DNA of 64,000 nt from Microbacterium testaceum (GTDB lineage: Bacteria; Actinomycetota; Actinomycetes; Actinomycetales; Microbacteriaceae), in assembly GCF_001476285.1 (NCBI RefSeq), contig NZ_LDRU01000003.1, positions 57,726 to 121,725 of the forward strand, written 5' to 3'. The notes under the pieces are model-generated. The model was not told the DNA's origin and searched no databases. It saw nothing but the letters and a program-made list of their open reading frames with translations. Every line of letters begins with the position of its first letter. The stretch's first letter is position 1. The position numbers and the translations under genes were made by a program. This document shows, in pieces, positions 55,788-64,000 of the stretch.

Positions 55788-58262
55788 ATGCACCGCCTGT
55801 CACTCGACGGACCCTGGACACTGACCGCCGTCGCCGGCCCCCTCCCCGCTGAGCTCGAGGGGGTCGAGGTGCCCGCGATCGTTCCGGGCTGCGTCCACAC
55901 CGACCTTCGCCGCGCAGAGCTCATCCCCGACCCCTTCGACGGCGACAACGAGAGCCTGCTCGCGTGGATCGGCCGCTCCGACTGGGCGTACGAGCGCGTG
56001 TTCGACGCGGGCGACCTCGGCGGCGACGACCGGTGGGACCTCGTCGCCGAGGGCCTCGATACCTTTGCGACGATCTGGCTCAACGGCCACCTCGTCGGGC
56101 ACACGCAGAACCAGTTCCGCTCCTACCGCTTCGACGTCGTCCCCTACCTCCGCCCCACGGACAACCACCTGCGCATCGTCTTCTCGTCACCCGTGGTGCG
56201 CGCCGAGTCGCTCGCCCGCGTGCACGGCGAACTGCCGCACGTCAACCACCACCCCTACAACACGGTGCGCAAGTCCGCCTCCAATTTCGGCTGGGACTGG
56301 GGCATCGACGTCGCCACGAGCGGCATCTGGAAGAGCATCGGCCTCGAGTCGTGGTCGGGGGTGCGCGTGACCGATGTCCGCCCGCTCGTCGGGATCGACG
56401 GGTCGACCGGCCTCCTCGACGTGCACATCGGCGTGGAGTGGGACGGCGTTCCGACCACCGCCGAGCTGGACGTCGAACTGCGTGGCCCCGAGGGAGACCT
56501 CTGTGCGCGCGCCACCGTCGTCGCGGAGGGGGAGGGCGTGGCATCCGCTCGTCTTCTCGTCGACGACGTGCAGCGCTGGTGGCCGCGCGGCTATGGCGAG
56601 CAACCGCTCTACGGCGTGTCCGTGGGGCTGAGCGGCGCCGCGGAACGGTGGAGCGGGCGGGTCGGCTTTCGGACGGTCGAGCTGCAGACACCGGCCGACC
56701 GGGCGGGCACGGCGTTCCGCATCGTCGTCAACGGCGAGCGCATCTTCGTGAAGGGGGCGAACTGGATCCCCGACCACGCCTTCATCACCGAGATGGATGC
56801 CGAGCGCTACCGGCGCAGGATCACCGACGCCACCGACGCCCACATGAACCTCCTGCGGGTCTGGGGCGGCGGCTTCTACGAATCGGACGACTTCTACGAC
56901 CTCTGCGACGAGCGGGGCGTGCTCGTGTGGCAGGACTTCCTCTTCGCGTGTGCGGCGTACTCGGAGGACGACGTCATGAAGGTCGAGGTCGAGGCCGAAG
57001 CGCGTGAGGCGGTGACCCGGTTGAGCCCGCATCCTTCGCTGGTGGTCTGGAACGGCAACAACGAGAACATCGTCGCGTTCGCCGAGTGGCCGTCGTGGCG
57101 TCCGCTGCTGCGCGGTCGCCCCTGGGGTGACCACTACTACCGCGAGGTGTTCCCGCGGATCGTCGCCGAGCTCGACGGCACGCGTCCGTATTCGCCCGGG
57201 AGCCCGTACTCGTACGACGACTACCTCAGCCCGAACGATGCCGCGCACGGCACGATGCACATCTGGGACGTGTGGAACGTGCTCGACTACACCGAGTACA
57301 CACGGCACCGTCCCCGCTTCGTCTCGGAGTTCGGCTTCCAGGGGCCGCCCGCGTGGAGCACGCTGACGCGTGTCGTCCACGATGAGCCGCTCGACCCGTT
57401 CGGCCCGCAGATGCTCGTGCACCAGAAGGCCGATCAGGGCAACCTCAAGCTCGAGCGCGGCATGGCCGGACACCTCGCGGCGCCGACGAACATCGACGAC
57501 TGGCACTGGGCCACGCAGCTCAACCAGGCGATGGCGATCCGTTTCGGCATCGAGTACTTCCGCTCGCTCGGGGAGCACCTGACCGGTGCGATCGTCTGGC
57601 AGCTGAACGACAACTGGCCCGTCGTGTCGTGGGCGGCGGTCGACTTCGACGAGCACCGCAAACCCCTGTGGCACGCGCTGCAGCACGTCTACCAGCCGCG
57701 TCTGCTCGTCGCGCGCGGCGACGCGGAGGGTGTGACCGTGAGCCTGTCGAACGACGATCCGGAGCCCTGGGCGGGCGCGGTCACCGTCGTCCGCGCGACC
57801 TTCGCGGGCGAGGAGCGGGCGCGCGCGGAGGTGCCCGCGGAGGTCGGCACGCGCTCTCACGCTGAGCTGGTCGTGCCCGAAGACGTTCTGCGGGAGTGGG
57901 ACGTGGCGCGCGAGATGCTGGTGATCGATGCCCCGGGATTCGGGCGCGCGATCCACCACGGGGCCGAGGTGGTCGACCAGGTCCTGGATGCCGATCCCCT
58001 CGAGGTCTCGGCCCACCACTCGGACGACGGCTGGGTCGTCGTCGTGACCGCCCGTTCTCTCGTGCGCGACGTGACTCTCCTGGTCGACCGCGCCGATCCG
58101 TCGCTGTCCGTCGACACGGGCTTGCGCACGCTCCTGGCCGGTGAGACCGCGGAGTTCCGCGTGCGCGGAAACGCCGGCGACGTGGCATCCCTCACCTCTC
58201 CGCTCGTCGTGCGGCATGCGAACGCGTTCTCGGCCGCTGCCTCGAATGTCGTGCGCGCATGA
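55788..58262 (+). CDS. GH2 beta-mannosidase
   Basis: The 824-residue enzyme has the GH2 layout: sugar-binding domain (LDGPWTL, NFGWDWGIDVATSGIW), immunoglobulin-like domain and barrel. The acid/base glutamate lies in VVWNGNNEN and the nucleophile glutamate in FVSEFGFQG. NNEN and FGWDWG are typical of beta-mannosidases rather than beta-galactosidases. It is cytosolic, with GAGGAAAC before ATG 55788. Confidence 0.88.
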   Translation: MHRLSLDGPWTLTAVAGPLPAELEGVEVPAIVPGCVHTDLRRAELIPDPFDGDNESLLAWIGRSDWAYERVFDAGDLGGDDRWDLVAEGLDTFATIWLNGHLVGHTQNQFRSYRFDVVPYLRPTDNHLRIVFSSPVVRAESLARVHGELPHVNHHPYNTVRKSASNFGWDWGIDVATSGIWKSIGLESWSGVRVTDVRPLVGIDGSTGLLDVHIGVEWDGVPTTAELDVELRGPEGDLCARATVVAEGEGVASARLLVDDVQRWWPRGYGEQPLYGVSVGLSGAAERWSGRVGFRTVELQTPADRAGTAFRIVVNGERIFVKGANWIPDHAFITEMDAERYRRRITDATDAHMNLLRVWGGGFYESDDFYDLCDERGVLVWQDFLFACAAYSEDDVMKVEVEAEAREAVTRLSPHPSLVVWNGNNENIVAFAEWPSWRPLLRGRPWGDHYYREVFPRIVAELDGTRPYSPGSPYSYDDYLSPNDAAHGTMHIWDVWNVLDYTEYTRHRPRFVSEFGFQGPPAWSTLTRVVHDEPLDPFGPQMLVHQKADQGNLKLERGMAGHLAAPTNIDDWHWATQLNQAMAIRFGIEYFRSLGEHLTGAIVWQLNDNWPVVSWAAVDFDEHRKPLWHALQHVYQPRLLVARGDAEGVTVSLSNDDPEPWAGAVTVVRATFAGEERARAEVPAEVGTRSHAELVVPEDVLREWDVAREMLVIDAPGFGRAIHHGAEVVDQVLDADPLEVSAHHSDDGWVVVVTARSLVRDVTLLVDRADPSLSVDTGLRTLLAGETAEFRVRGNAGDVASLTSPLVVRHANAFSAAASNVVRA

Positions 58263-60436
58263 CACACCGCTCGCTCATCCACCTCTCCGCGGCGGGGGTT
58301 TCGCTGCTGCTCGATGTGGGCGGTGCTCGGCTCCCCGCGGTGCTGCATTGGGGAGCGTCCCTCGGCGACATCGACGAAACGGATGCCGAAGCCCTCGCCA
58401 GCGGCGCGGTCGAGCCGATCGTCCCCAACGCGATCGACGTGCCGGTGCGCCTGTCGGTGCTGCCCGAGCCGTGGACGGGATGGATGGGCAAGCCCGGGTT
58501 GGAGGGGCACCGTTCGGGGGCGGGGTGGTCTCCTCACTTCGTCGCGAGCGGCGGTGCCCTGGACGGTGCGCCGATCGCCGGGGGCTTCGTCGCTTCGGGC
58601 CCGGGCATCGTGACCGTGGACGCGCACGATCCGGACGCCGGCCTCGACGTCGCGCTCTCGATCGAGCTCACGCCGTCGGGCGTCGTCCGCCTCGGCGCGG
58701 AGGTCGTCAACGTCGGCGCGGGCGACTACGACGTGAGCGCCCTGCAGCTCGCGCTGCCGGTCCCGCCGATCGCGCGCGAGGTGCTCGACTTCGCGGGGCG
58801 GTGGGGCAAGGAGCGCATTCCGCAGCGCCGACCCCTGGTCGTCGGGATCGAGGAGCGCGAGGGCCGGCGCGGACGCACCGGCGCCGACGCCGCGACCCTC
58901 CTCACGCTCGGCGTTCCCGGCTTCGGCTTCGGCAGCGGGGAGGTCTGGGGCGTCCACGTCGGCTTCAGCGGAAATCACCGCCACTACGCCGAACGCCTGT
59001 CGTCGGGTGTGCAGGTGATCGGCGGCGGAGAACTGCTCCTTCCCGGAGAGATCCGTCTCGCCCCGGGCGAGGGATACCGGATGCCACCGCTCTACGCCGT
59101 CTACGGCGACGGTCTCGATGACCAGGCGCGACGCCTTCACGCACTGCTGCGTGCGAGGCCGCACCACCCCGGCCGACCCCGGCCGGTGACCCTGAACGTG
59201 TGGGAGGCGGTGTACTTCGACCACGACATGCCTCGCCTGCTCGATCTCGCCGAGCGGGCCGCGGGAGTCGGGGTGGAACGCTTCGTGCTCGACGACGGCT
59301 GGTTCCGCGGCCGCCGCGACGACACCGCCGGGCTCGGCGATTGGTTCGTCGACGAGACCGTGTGGACCGGGGGGCTGCGGCCCCTCGCCGACGGGGTCCG
59401 TGCGCTCGGCATGGAGTTCGGACTGTGGTTCGAGCCCGAGATGGTGAACCCCGACTCCGACCTCGCGCGCGAGCACCCCGAGTGGATCCTTTCGACGGGT
59501 GAACGCCTGCCCGTCCTCGCGCGGAACCAGCTGGTCCTCGACCTCGCCCACCCGGATGCGTACGCGTACCTGCTCGAACGACTCTCCGCGGTCGTGTCCG
59601 ACAGCGACGTCGCCTACGTGAAGTGGGATCACAACCGCGATCTCGTCGACGCGGGCACCGGGCGACGCCGGGTCGCGGGGGTGCATCGACAGACCCTTGC
59701 GGCCTACCGACTCATGGACGATCTCCGGGCACGGTTCCCGGGCCTCGAGATCGAATCGTGCTCGTCGGGTGGATCGCGGGTGGATCTCGGCATCCTGGAA
59801 CACACCGACCGGGTGTGGGTGTCGGACTGTATCGACCCCCTCGAACGGCAGGACATGAACCGGTGGACGATGCAGCTGCTCCCGCCCGAGCTGCTCGGTT
59901 CGCACATCGCGTCCGGGGAATCCCACACCACGGGGCGCCGGCACACGCTGTCGTTCCGTGCGGCGACCGCGCTGACCGCGCACTTGGGGGTCGAATGGGA
60001 TCTCGCCCGAGCGACGACCGAGGAGTTGGCGGAACTGGGGGAGTGGATCGCCTTCCATAAAGCACATCGTGAGCTTTTCCACACCGGCGACATGGTGCGC
60101 GTCGACACCTCCGATCCGACGCTGCGTCTGTCGGGGACGGTGTCGGCGGACCGGGAGCGGGCACTGTTCGTCCTCGCCACGGTGGGACGCTCCGAGGTGT
60201 CGCCGCGCGGGCGCTTCGTCTTCCGCGGTCTGGACGAGAGCCGCCGCTACGCGGTCGTGCCCGTGCACCCGGGTGGACGACCGCGCGGTTTCACCCCGGC
60301 CCCGTGGTTCGGCGCCGAGACCGCGGACGGTTACGCGGGCGTGCAGCTCTCGGGCCGCGCCCTCATGACCGCGGGGCTGCACACCCCGGCGATGTTCCCG
60401 GAGTCGGCGGTGGTGTTCCAGGTGACGGCGGTGTGA
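58259..60436 (+). CDS. GH36 alpha-galactosidase
   Basis: The 725-residue enzyme has the GH36 N-terminal beta-supersandwich and a barrel with FVLDDGWF, GLWFEPEMVNPDSDL, the nucleophile Asp in YVKWDHNRD, the CSSGGSRVDLGIL block and the acid/base Asp in VSDCIDP. It removes alpha-1,6-galactose, for example from galactomannan oligosaccharides or raffinose. The ATG overlaps the GH2 stop (ATGA). Confidence 0.92.
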   Translation: MTHRSLIHLSAAGVSLLLDVGGARLPAVLHWGASLGDIDETDAEALASGAVEPIVPNAIDVPVRLSVLPEPWTGWMGKPGLEGHRSGAGWSPHFVASGGALDGAPIAGGFVASGPGIVTVDAHDPDAGLDVALSIELTPSGVVRLGAEVVNVGAGDYDVSALQLALPVPPIAREVLDFAGRWGKERIPQRRPLVVGIEEREGRRGRTGADAATLLTLGVPGFGFGSGEVWGVHVGFSGNHRHYAERLSSGVQVIGGGELLLPGEIRLAPGEGYRMPPLYAVYGDGLDDQARRLHALLRARPHHPGRPRPVTLNVWEAVYFDHDMPRLLDLAERAAGVGVERFVLDDGWFRGRRDDTAGLGDWFVDETVWTGGLRPLADGVRALGMEFGLWFEPEMVNPDSDLAREHPEWILSTGERLPVLARNQLVLDLAHPDAYAYLLERLSAVVSDSDVAYVKWDHNRDLVDAGTGRRRVAGVHRQTLAAYRLMDDLRARFPGLEIESCSSGGSRVDLGILEHTDRVWVSDCIDPLERQDMNRWTMQLLPPELLGSHIASGESHTTGRRHTLSFRAATALTAHLGVEWDLARATTEELAELGEWIAFHKAHRELFHTGDMVRVDTSDPTLRLSGTVSADRERALFVLATVGRSEVSPRGRFVFRGLDESRRYAVVPVHPGGRPRGFTPAPWFGAETADGYAGVQLSGRALMTAGLHTPAMFPESAVVFQVTAV

Positions 60437-60461
60437 GAGGGCCGGCGGGTGACGGGCGCGC

Positions 60462-61388
60462 TCAGCCCGGCCACACCCGCCGCTCGAGCCGGTCCAGCAG
60501 CAGCTCGACCGCCGAGCCCTCCATGCCGCGCACCCAGCGCTGCCTCTCGGACGGGTGCGACGACACCGTGCGTCCGCGCTCGCCGCGTTCGAGGCGCACA
60601 TCGATGCGTCCGCGGGCGACGCTGACCCCGCGCAGCGCGCCCGCGGCGACCATCGCGGCGAGCGGGTCGTGCAGTGCGCAGCGGCGGTCGGGGAACACGC
60701 GGCCCTCGTAGAAGTCGAGGTAGGCCGGGAGCATCGCGGCCAACGCCCGGGGGAGGGCGCCGGGGATCGCGTCGAGGCGCACGAGGTCGGTGGCATCCAG
60801 GGTCTGCGTCATCGTCACGTCGAGGGGGACGGCGGTGATGTCCCAGTCCTGCGCGAACACGACGGCGGCGGCCTCGGGGTCGTTGTGGATGTTGGCTTCG
60901 GCCCACGCGGTCACATTGCCCGAGTGCGAGAACGCGCCTCCCATGATCACGAGCCGGTCGAGAGCGGCCACCCCGGGGGTCTCGGCGTACGCGGCGAGGT
61001 TCGTGAGCGGTCCGAGGGCGAGCACGGTGAGATCCGGATGCCGCTGGGCCAGGTGATCGATGAGCTCGACGGCCGCGCGGGCGTCGTGTGCGCGGGCGGC
61101 CGCCGTCAGCGCGATCCCGCCGACCCCGTCCGCCCCGTGGACGTGCGGAGCCCCACCCGCGTACTCACGCCCGCGGAAGTCGTGCGCTCCGATTGCGACG
61201 GGGATGTCGTCGACCTCGGCGAGCTCGAACAAGGAGAGGGTGTTGGCGGCCGCGCGGGCGGCATCCGTGTTTCCCGACACCGTCGTGACGCCGACGATCT
61301 CGACCGTCGGCTCGGCCAGCAGGTACGCCAGGGCGAGGGCGTCGTCGATGCCGGTGTCGCAGTCGACGAGGATCGGGCGGCGGGTCAT
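60462..61388 (-). CDS. Nucleoside hydrolase (IunH family)
   Basis: The 308-residue protein has the calcium-binding signature DCDTGIDDALAL near its N-terminus, LGPLTNLA, MGGAFSHSGNVTAWAEANIHNDPEAA and CALHDPLA. It releases ribose from nucleosides. Its ATG overlaps the ribokinase-type gene stop (ATGA), so the freed ribose can be phosphorylated by the partner. Confidence 0.9.
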   Translation of the reverse strand: MTRRPILVDCDTGIDDALALAYLLAEPTVEIVGVTTVSGNTDAARAAANTLSLFELAEVDDIPVAIGAHDFRGREYAGGAPHVHGADGVGGIALTAAARAHDARAAVELIDHLAQRHPDLTVLALGPLTNLAAYAETPGVAALDRLVIMGGAFSHSGNVTAWAEANIHNDPEAAAVVFAQDWDITAVPLDVTMTQTLDATDLVRLDAIPGALPRALAAMLPAYLDFYEGRVFPDRRCALHDPLAAMVAAGALRGVSVARGRIDVRLERGERGRTVSSHPSERQRWVRGMEGSAVELLLDRLERRVWPG

Positions 61389-62233
61389 GCGGATACTCCG
61401 TACGCGTCGAGGGGTTCGAGGGCGGGTTGCGACGCGTCGTCGGCGACGGCCGCGGCTCCCACGGCGCAGGCGCGCGCGAGGGCGTCGGCCTCGGCGTCGC
61501 CGCGCAGCAGCCCGCAGACGAGCGCCGCGCAGAAGGCGTCGCCCGCCCCGACGGTGTTGCGGACGGTTGTGCGCACCCCCTCCGCCGCGGCGACGAGCTC
61601 GCCGTGGCGGTACAGGCGCGCGCCGTCGGCGCCGAGCGTCACGCACAGCAGGGGAGCGTCGTGCACCTCGGGGAGCTGCGCGTACTCCGTTTCGTTCACG
61701 ATGATCAGGTCGCAGCGCTCGAGGACCCCCGCGGGCAGGGGCCGCGCGGGAGCGGCGTTCAGCGCGAGGTAGCCCGCGGCCTCCGCGGCGGCCGAGACGA
61801 CGGCATCCGAGACCTCCAGCTGCATCAGCACCGCGGCGCCGGGCTCGATTCCGAGCGTGCCCGGGTCGATCGCCGCATTCGCTCCCGCGCACACGACGAT
61901 CGAGTTCTCGCCCGTCGCGTCGACGACGATGAGCGCGGTGCCGGTGGCGGCCTCGGTGCTCTGCACACCGGACGCGTCGATGCCCACGGCGGCCAGTTGA
62001 TCCCGGATGCCGCGCCCGTCGAGGTCATCGCCCACGGCGCCGACCATCCGCACCTCGGCGCCCAGTCGCGCGGCCGCGACCGCCTGGTTCGCGCCCTTCC
62101 CGCCCGGCCCGCGCTGGAGCACCCCGTCCGCGACGGTCTCTCCCGCGGCCGGGGCGCGCTCGACGCGCGCGGTGAGGTCGACGTTGATGGCGCCGACGAC
62201 GGTGAGACGGGGGACGGCAGAAGACGGGCTCAC
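61385..62233 (-). CDS. Ribokinase (PfkB family)
   Basis: The 282-residue kinase has VVGAINVDLTARVERAPAAG, GGKGANQAVAAARLGA, the anion-hole/base motif NTVGAGDAFCAAL with the catalytic Asp, and ATP-site segments (VTLGADGA). This is the ribokinase pattern. GTG 62233 is chosen for length; the ribosome-binding site is weak. Forms a ribose salvage pair with the nucleoside hydrolase. Confidence 0.88.
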   Translation of the reverse strand: MSPSSAVPRLTVVGAINVDLTARVERAPAAGETVADGVLQRGPGGKGANQAVAAARLGAEVRMVGAVGDDLDGRGIRDQLAAVGIDASGVQSTEAATGTALIVVDATGENSIVVCAGANAAIDPGTLGIEPGAAVLMQLEVSDAVVSAAAEAAGYLALNAAPARPLPAGVLERCDLIIVNETEYAQLPEVHDAPLLCVTLGADGARLYRHGELVAAAEGVRTTVRNTVGAGDAFCAALVCGLLRGDAEADALARACAVGAAAVADDASQPALEPLDAYGVSA

Positions 62234-62268
62234 GAGAACCCAGCCTGTCACGGTCCGCCGACATTGCC

Positions 62269-62320
62269 GGTGACACGGGCCGGTGACACGGGCGGGTGAC
62301 ACGCGCGCGCGACACGAGCG
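62269..62320. repeat. Four degenerate 13-bp tandem repeats
   Basis: GGTGACACGGGCC, GGTGACACGGGCG, GGTGACACGCGCG and CGCGACACGAGCG follow one another without gaps between the divergent ribokinase and SnoaL-like genes. The last units drift toward the GCGACACG word of the palindromic repeats. Confidence 0.7.
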
Positions 62321-62343
62321 CGCGAGTGCGCGACGATGTTCGC

Positions 62344-62736
62344 ATGACCTTCGACGACGCCCTCCGCGACCTCGAGCGCGCCCTGGATGCCATGGGCCAC
62401 GGCGATCCCCGCCCGTTCGCGTCGCTGTGGACCCGCACCGATGACGCCACGCTCATGGGCGGCTTCGGGACGCACGCGACGACCGCCGCCGACGTCGCGG
62501 CGACGCTCGAGGTCGTGGCGCGCCGCTTCCGCGGCGGAACCCTCGTGCCCGAGTACGACCGCGTGCTCGTCGGGGAGGACTGGGCGATGACGGCGGGACG
62601 CGAGAGCGGCGTGCTGTCGGTCGACGGCGCCGAACCGCGGCCTTTCGTCGTCCGTGTCACCCATGTCTGGCGTCGCGAAGAGGGCGCGTGGCGCATCGTG
62701 CACCGGCACGGCGACCACACCACGACGCCGGTCTGA
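62344..62736 (+). CDS. SnoaL/NTF2-like protein (YybH-type)
   Basis: The 130-residue protein has the NTF2-like cone layout: a helix ALRDLERALDAMGHGD, strands around FASLWTRTDDATLMGGFGTH, and a C-terminal sheet (VTHVWRREEGAWRIVHRHGDHT) as in DUF4440/SnoaL_3 proteins. It may bind a small ligand; no catalysis can be assigned. ATG 62344 lacks a clear ribosome-binding site. Confidence 0.75.
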   Translation: MTFDDALRDLERALDAMGHGDPRPFASLWTRTDDATLMGGFGTHATTAADVAATLEVVARRFRGGTLVPEYDRVLVGEDWAMTAGRESGVLSVDGAEPRPFVVRVTHVWRREEGAWRIVHRHGDHTTTPV

Positions 62737-62755
62737 GGCCGGCTCCGGCCCGCGG

Positions 62756-63241
62756 TCAGTGCAGGAGCAGCTTCGCCACGATCAGCAGGCCGGCGATGAC
62801 CGCCGCGCCGACGGCCGTGAGGATCACCACGATCGGGGAGTACCCGCGCAGACGCGCGCCGACCGTCGCCACCGCGACGAGATAGGCCATCGCCACGCCG
62901 ACGCCCCAGAGGAGAGCGGTGGGCAGGTCGACACCGGTCGCCACGAGCACCACGACGACGAGGAGCGGCAGGAATGTGACCGACACCATCGGTGCGCTGA
63001 CCGCGAGGTGGTGTCGGATGATCGACAGCGGACGCTTCGCGGAGACATCGCCGAGCGAGTAGGCGAAGACATGGGTGGCGAAGTACACGACGTTCGTCAG
63101 CGCCACCACCGCGATCACGTCGCTCAGATCGGCGTCGCCGAGACCGATGAGAGTGGATGCCGACACCAGAGCGCCGTAGCATCCGGCACTGATCCGCTCG
63201 GCGGCGTCGGTTCCGAGGCGGCGGGCGTTTTCGGCATCCAT
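62756..63241 (-). CDS. Small membrane protein of unknown function
   Basis: The 161-residue protein has four to five hydrophobic helices (ISAGCYGALVSASTLIGL, VVALTNVVYFATHVFAYSLG, VSVTFLPLLVVVVLVATGV, LLWGVGVAMAYLVAVATVGA, IVVILTAVGAAVIAGLLIVA) and a cytosolic RPLSIIRHHL loop. I recognise no family. It starts 4 bp after the FUSC-type gene and is probably co-transcribed. Confidence 0.75.
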   Translation of the reverse strand: MDAENARRLGTDAAERISAGCYGALVSASTLIGLGDADLSDVIAVVALTNVVYFATHVFAYSLGDVSAKRPLSIIRHHLAVSAPMVSVTFLPLLVVVVLVATGVDLPTALLWGVGVAMAYLVAVATVGARLRGYSPIVVILTAVGAAVIAGLLIVAKLLLH

Positions 63242-63245
63242 GGGG

Positions 63246-64000
63246 TCAGTCTGTCGGGGAACGGCGCCGGAGCCCCGCCGACACGATCGCGACCACGGTT
63301 CCGACGGCGACGCCGACAATCGTCTCGAGCACGCGATCGCGCAGCAGCAGGTCGGGCGTGACCGGCGAGGCGAGCGAGACCATGAGGAGGGCGAGCGGCG
63401 TGATGAAGATCATCGCGATGCCGTAGTTGCGGCCCACGAACAGCTCGGCACCGGCCTGCAGGGCGACGGCGACGGCGATCACGAGCCACGGCGGCAGGTC
63501 GAGGGCGAGGAGTCCGGCCGCGATGAGCACGCCGAGGAGCGTTCCGGCCAGCCGCTGGACGCCGCGGATGAGACGAGCGGTCACGTGCGCGCCGCCGACC
63601 GCCGCCACCGCGCCGACCATGGCCCAGTACCAGTGCGTGCCGATCAACAGCGCGCCCGCGATGCCGGCGAGCAGGGCCGCGACGCCGACCGTCGCGGTCA
63701 TCTCCCACGCGACGGGGCCGATCGGCGGGCGCGTGCGCTCGGGGCGTCGCCAGGACGCGCGGCGGCTGAGTGCGAGGACGGTCGTGACGACGAGGCTCCA
63801 GATGACGCTCGCGCCGCCGACGAGCAGCACGAGGCCGAAGGTCGCCGCCGTCGCGGGAAAGCTCGCCGTCGCCCCCGCCGCGAACACCGCGAACAACGCC
63901 CCCGGCGGGTGCCAGCGATGGCGGTAAGCGAACAGGGTCACTGCGGCCGCGAGCACGGCGATGACCGCGACGCTCGCGATCGCGGGCGTCGCGAAAAACG
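63246..64000 (-). CDS. FUSC family membrane protein, N-terminus cut by window edge
   Basis: The frame is open to the right edge; 250 residues are visible. At least six hydrophobic segments occur, and HWYWAMVGAVAAVGGAHVTARL with RGVQRLAGTLLGVLIAAGL is the FUSC_2 signature of fusaric-acid-resistance/aromatic-acid exporter-like proteins. The frame upstream of the internal GTG 63956 remains open and codes hydrophobic residues, so the gene starts beyond the window. The substrate is unknown. Confidence 0.82.
   Translation of the reverse strand, partial: FFATPAIASVAVIAVLAAAVTLFAYRHRWHPPGALFAVFAAGATASFPATAATFGLVLLVGGASVIWSLVVTTVLALSRRASWRRPERTRPPIGPVAWEMTATVGVAALLAGIAGALLIGTHWYWAMVGAVAAVGGAHVTARLIRGVQRLAGTLLGVLIAAGLLALDLPPWLVIAVAVALQAGAELFVGRNYGIAMIFITPLALLMVSLASPVTPDLLLRDRVLETIVGVAVGTVVAIVSAGLRRRSPTD

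Noticed and set aside
56187..60796. Long antisense frames (692 and 979 codons) across the GH2 and GH36 genes
   Set aside because: Both lie opposite well-supported glycosidases, lack domains and have shadow-like composition.
62269..62320. CRISPR-like array
   Set aside because: Units are only 13 bp, contiguous without spacers, and no cas genes are present.

Overview
The window is high-GC DNA from an actinobacterium. The gene set (two lsr2 genes, nrdHIEF, an MpaB-type oxygenase, DUF445, an IclR-hutH pair) and the recurrent GGATGCC/GGCATCC words point to Microbacteriaceae, most likely Microbacterium; this is inference, since no rRNA or marker comparison was possible. No tRNA, rRNA or CRISPR array was seen.

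Positions 1-9.8 kb are an accessory defence island that is visibly less GC-rich than the rest. On the minus strand lies a 2067-residue STAND ATPase with an N-terminal PD-(D/E)XK-like (Cap4/DUF4297-type) nuclease domain. Its 3' end overlaps a second gene that runs off the left edge. On the plus strand is a compact two-gene CBASS-type operon: a SLATT two-membrane-segment effector and a CD-NTase nucleotidyltransferase, behind a near-consensus promoter. The CBASS pair sits between two gapless 466-bp imperfect direct repeats. Each repeat carries a minus-strand helix-turn-helix gene of recombinase type and is followed by a plus-strand terminator.

Positions 9.8-23.9 kb are mostly chromosomal housekeeping and transport: a VOC protein, an alpha/beta hydrolase, an MpaB oxygenase with a divergent TetR regulator and a 33-bp operator palindrome, an ABC exporter pair, a MacAB-like exporter with its adaptor, an APC amino-acid permease, lsr2-budA-lsr2, an amino-acid dehydrogenase and a YbaK-like deacylase.

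Positions 23.9-30.3 kb are a LacI-controlled carbohydrate ABC importer operon (binding protein, two permeases, no ATPase) ending in a glycogen-debranching-type glycosidase. Positions 30.4-38.1 kb hold an IclR/hutH pair, SixA, a gamma-glutamylcyclotransferase-like protein, DUF445, an acyl-CoA dehydrogenase and an MFS exporter. Positions 38.4-42.4 kb are the class Ib ribonucleotide reductase operon nrdHIEF with candidate NrdR boxes. Positions 42.4-46.6 kb carry a two-component pair, two uncharacterised proteins, and an APH-type kinase flanked by 66-bp palindromic repeats.

Positions 46.7-60.4 kb are a ROK-regulated glycan locus. An oligopeptide-type ABC importer is encoded with GH42, GH2 and GH36 enzymes in one direction, a set suited to beta-mannoside/galactomannan-derived oligosaccharides. 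The last 3.5 kb hold a nucleoside hydrolase and a ribokinase-family kinase, a SnoaL-like protein, and two membrane proteins, the last cut by the right edge.

Many genes start without a Shine-Dalgarno sequence but with a TANNNT-like box 6-7 nt before the start codon, which points to widespread leaderless transcription.
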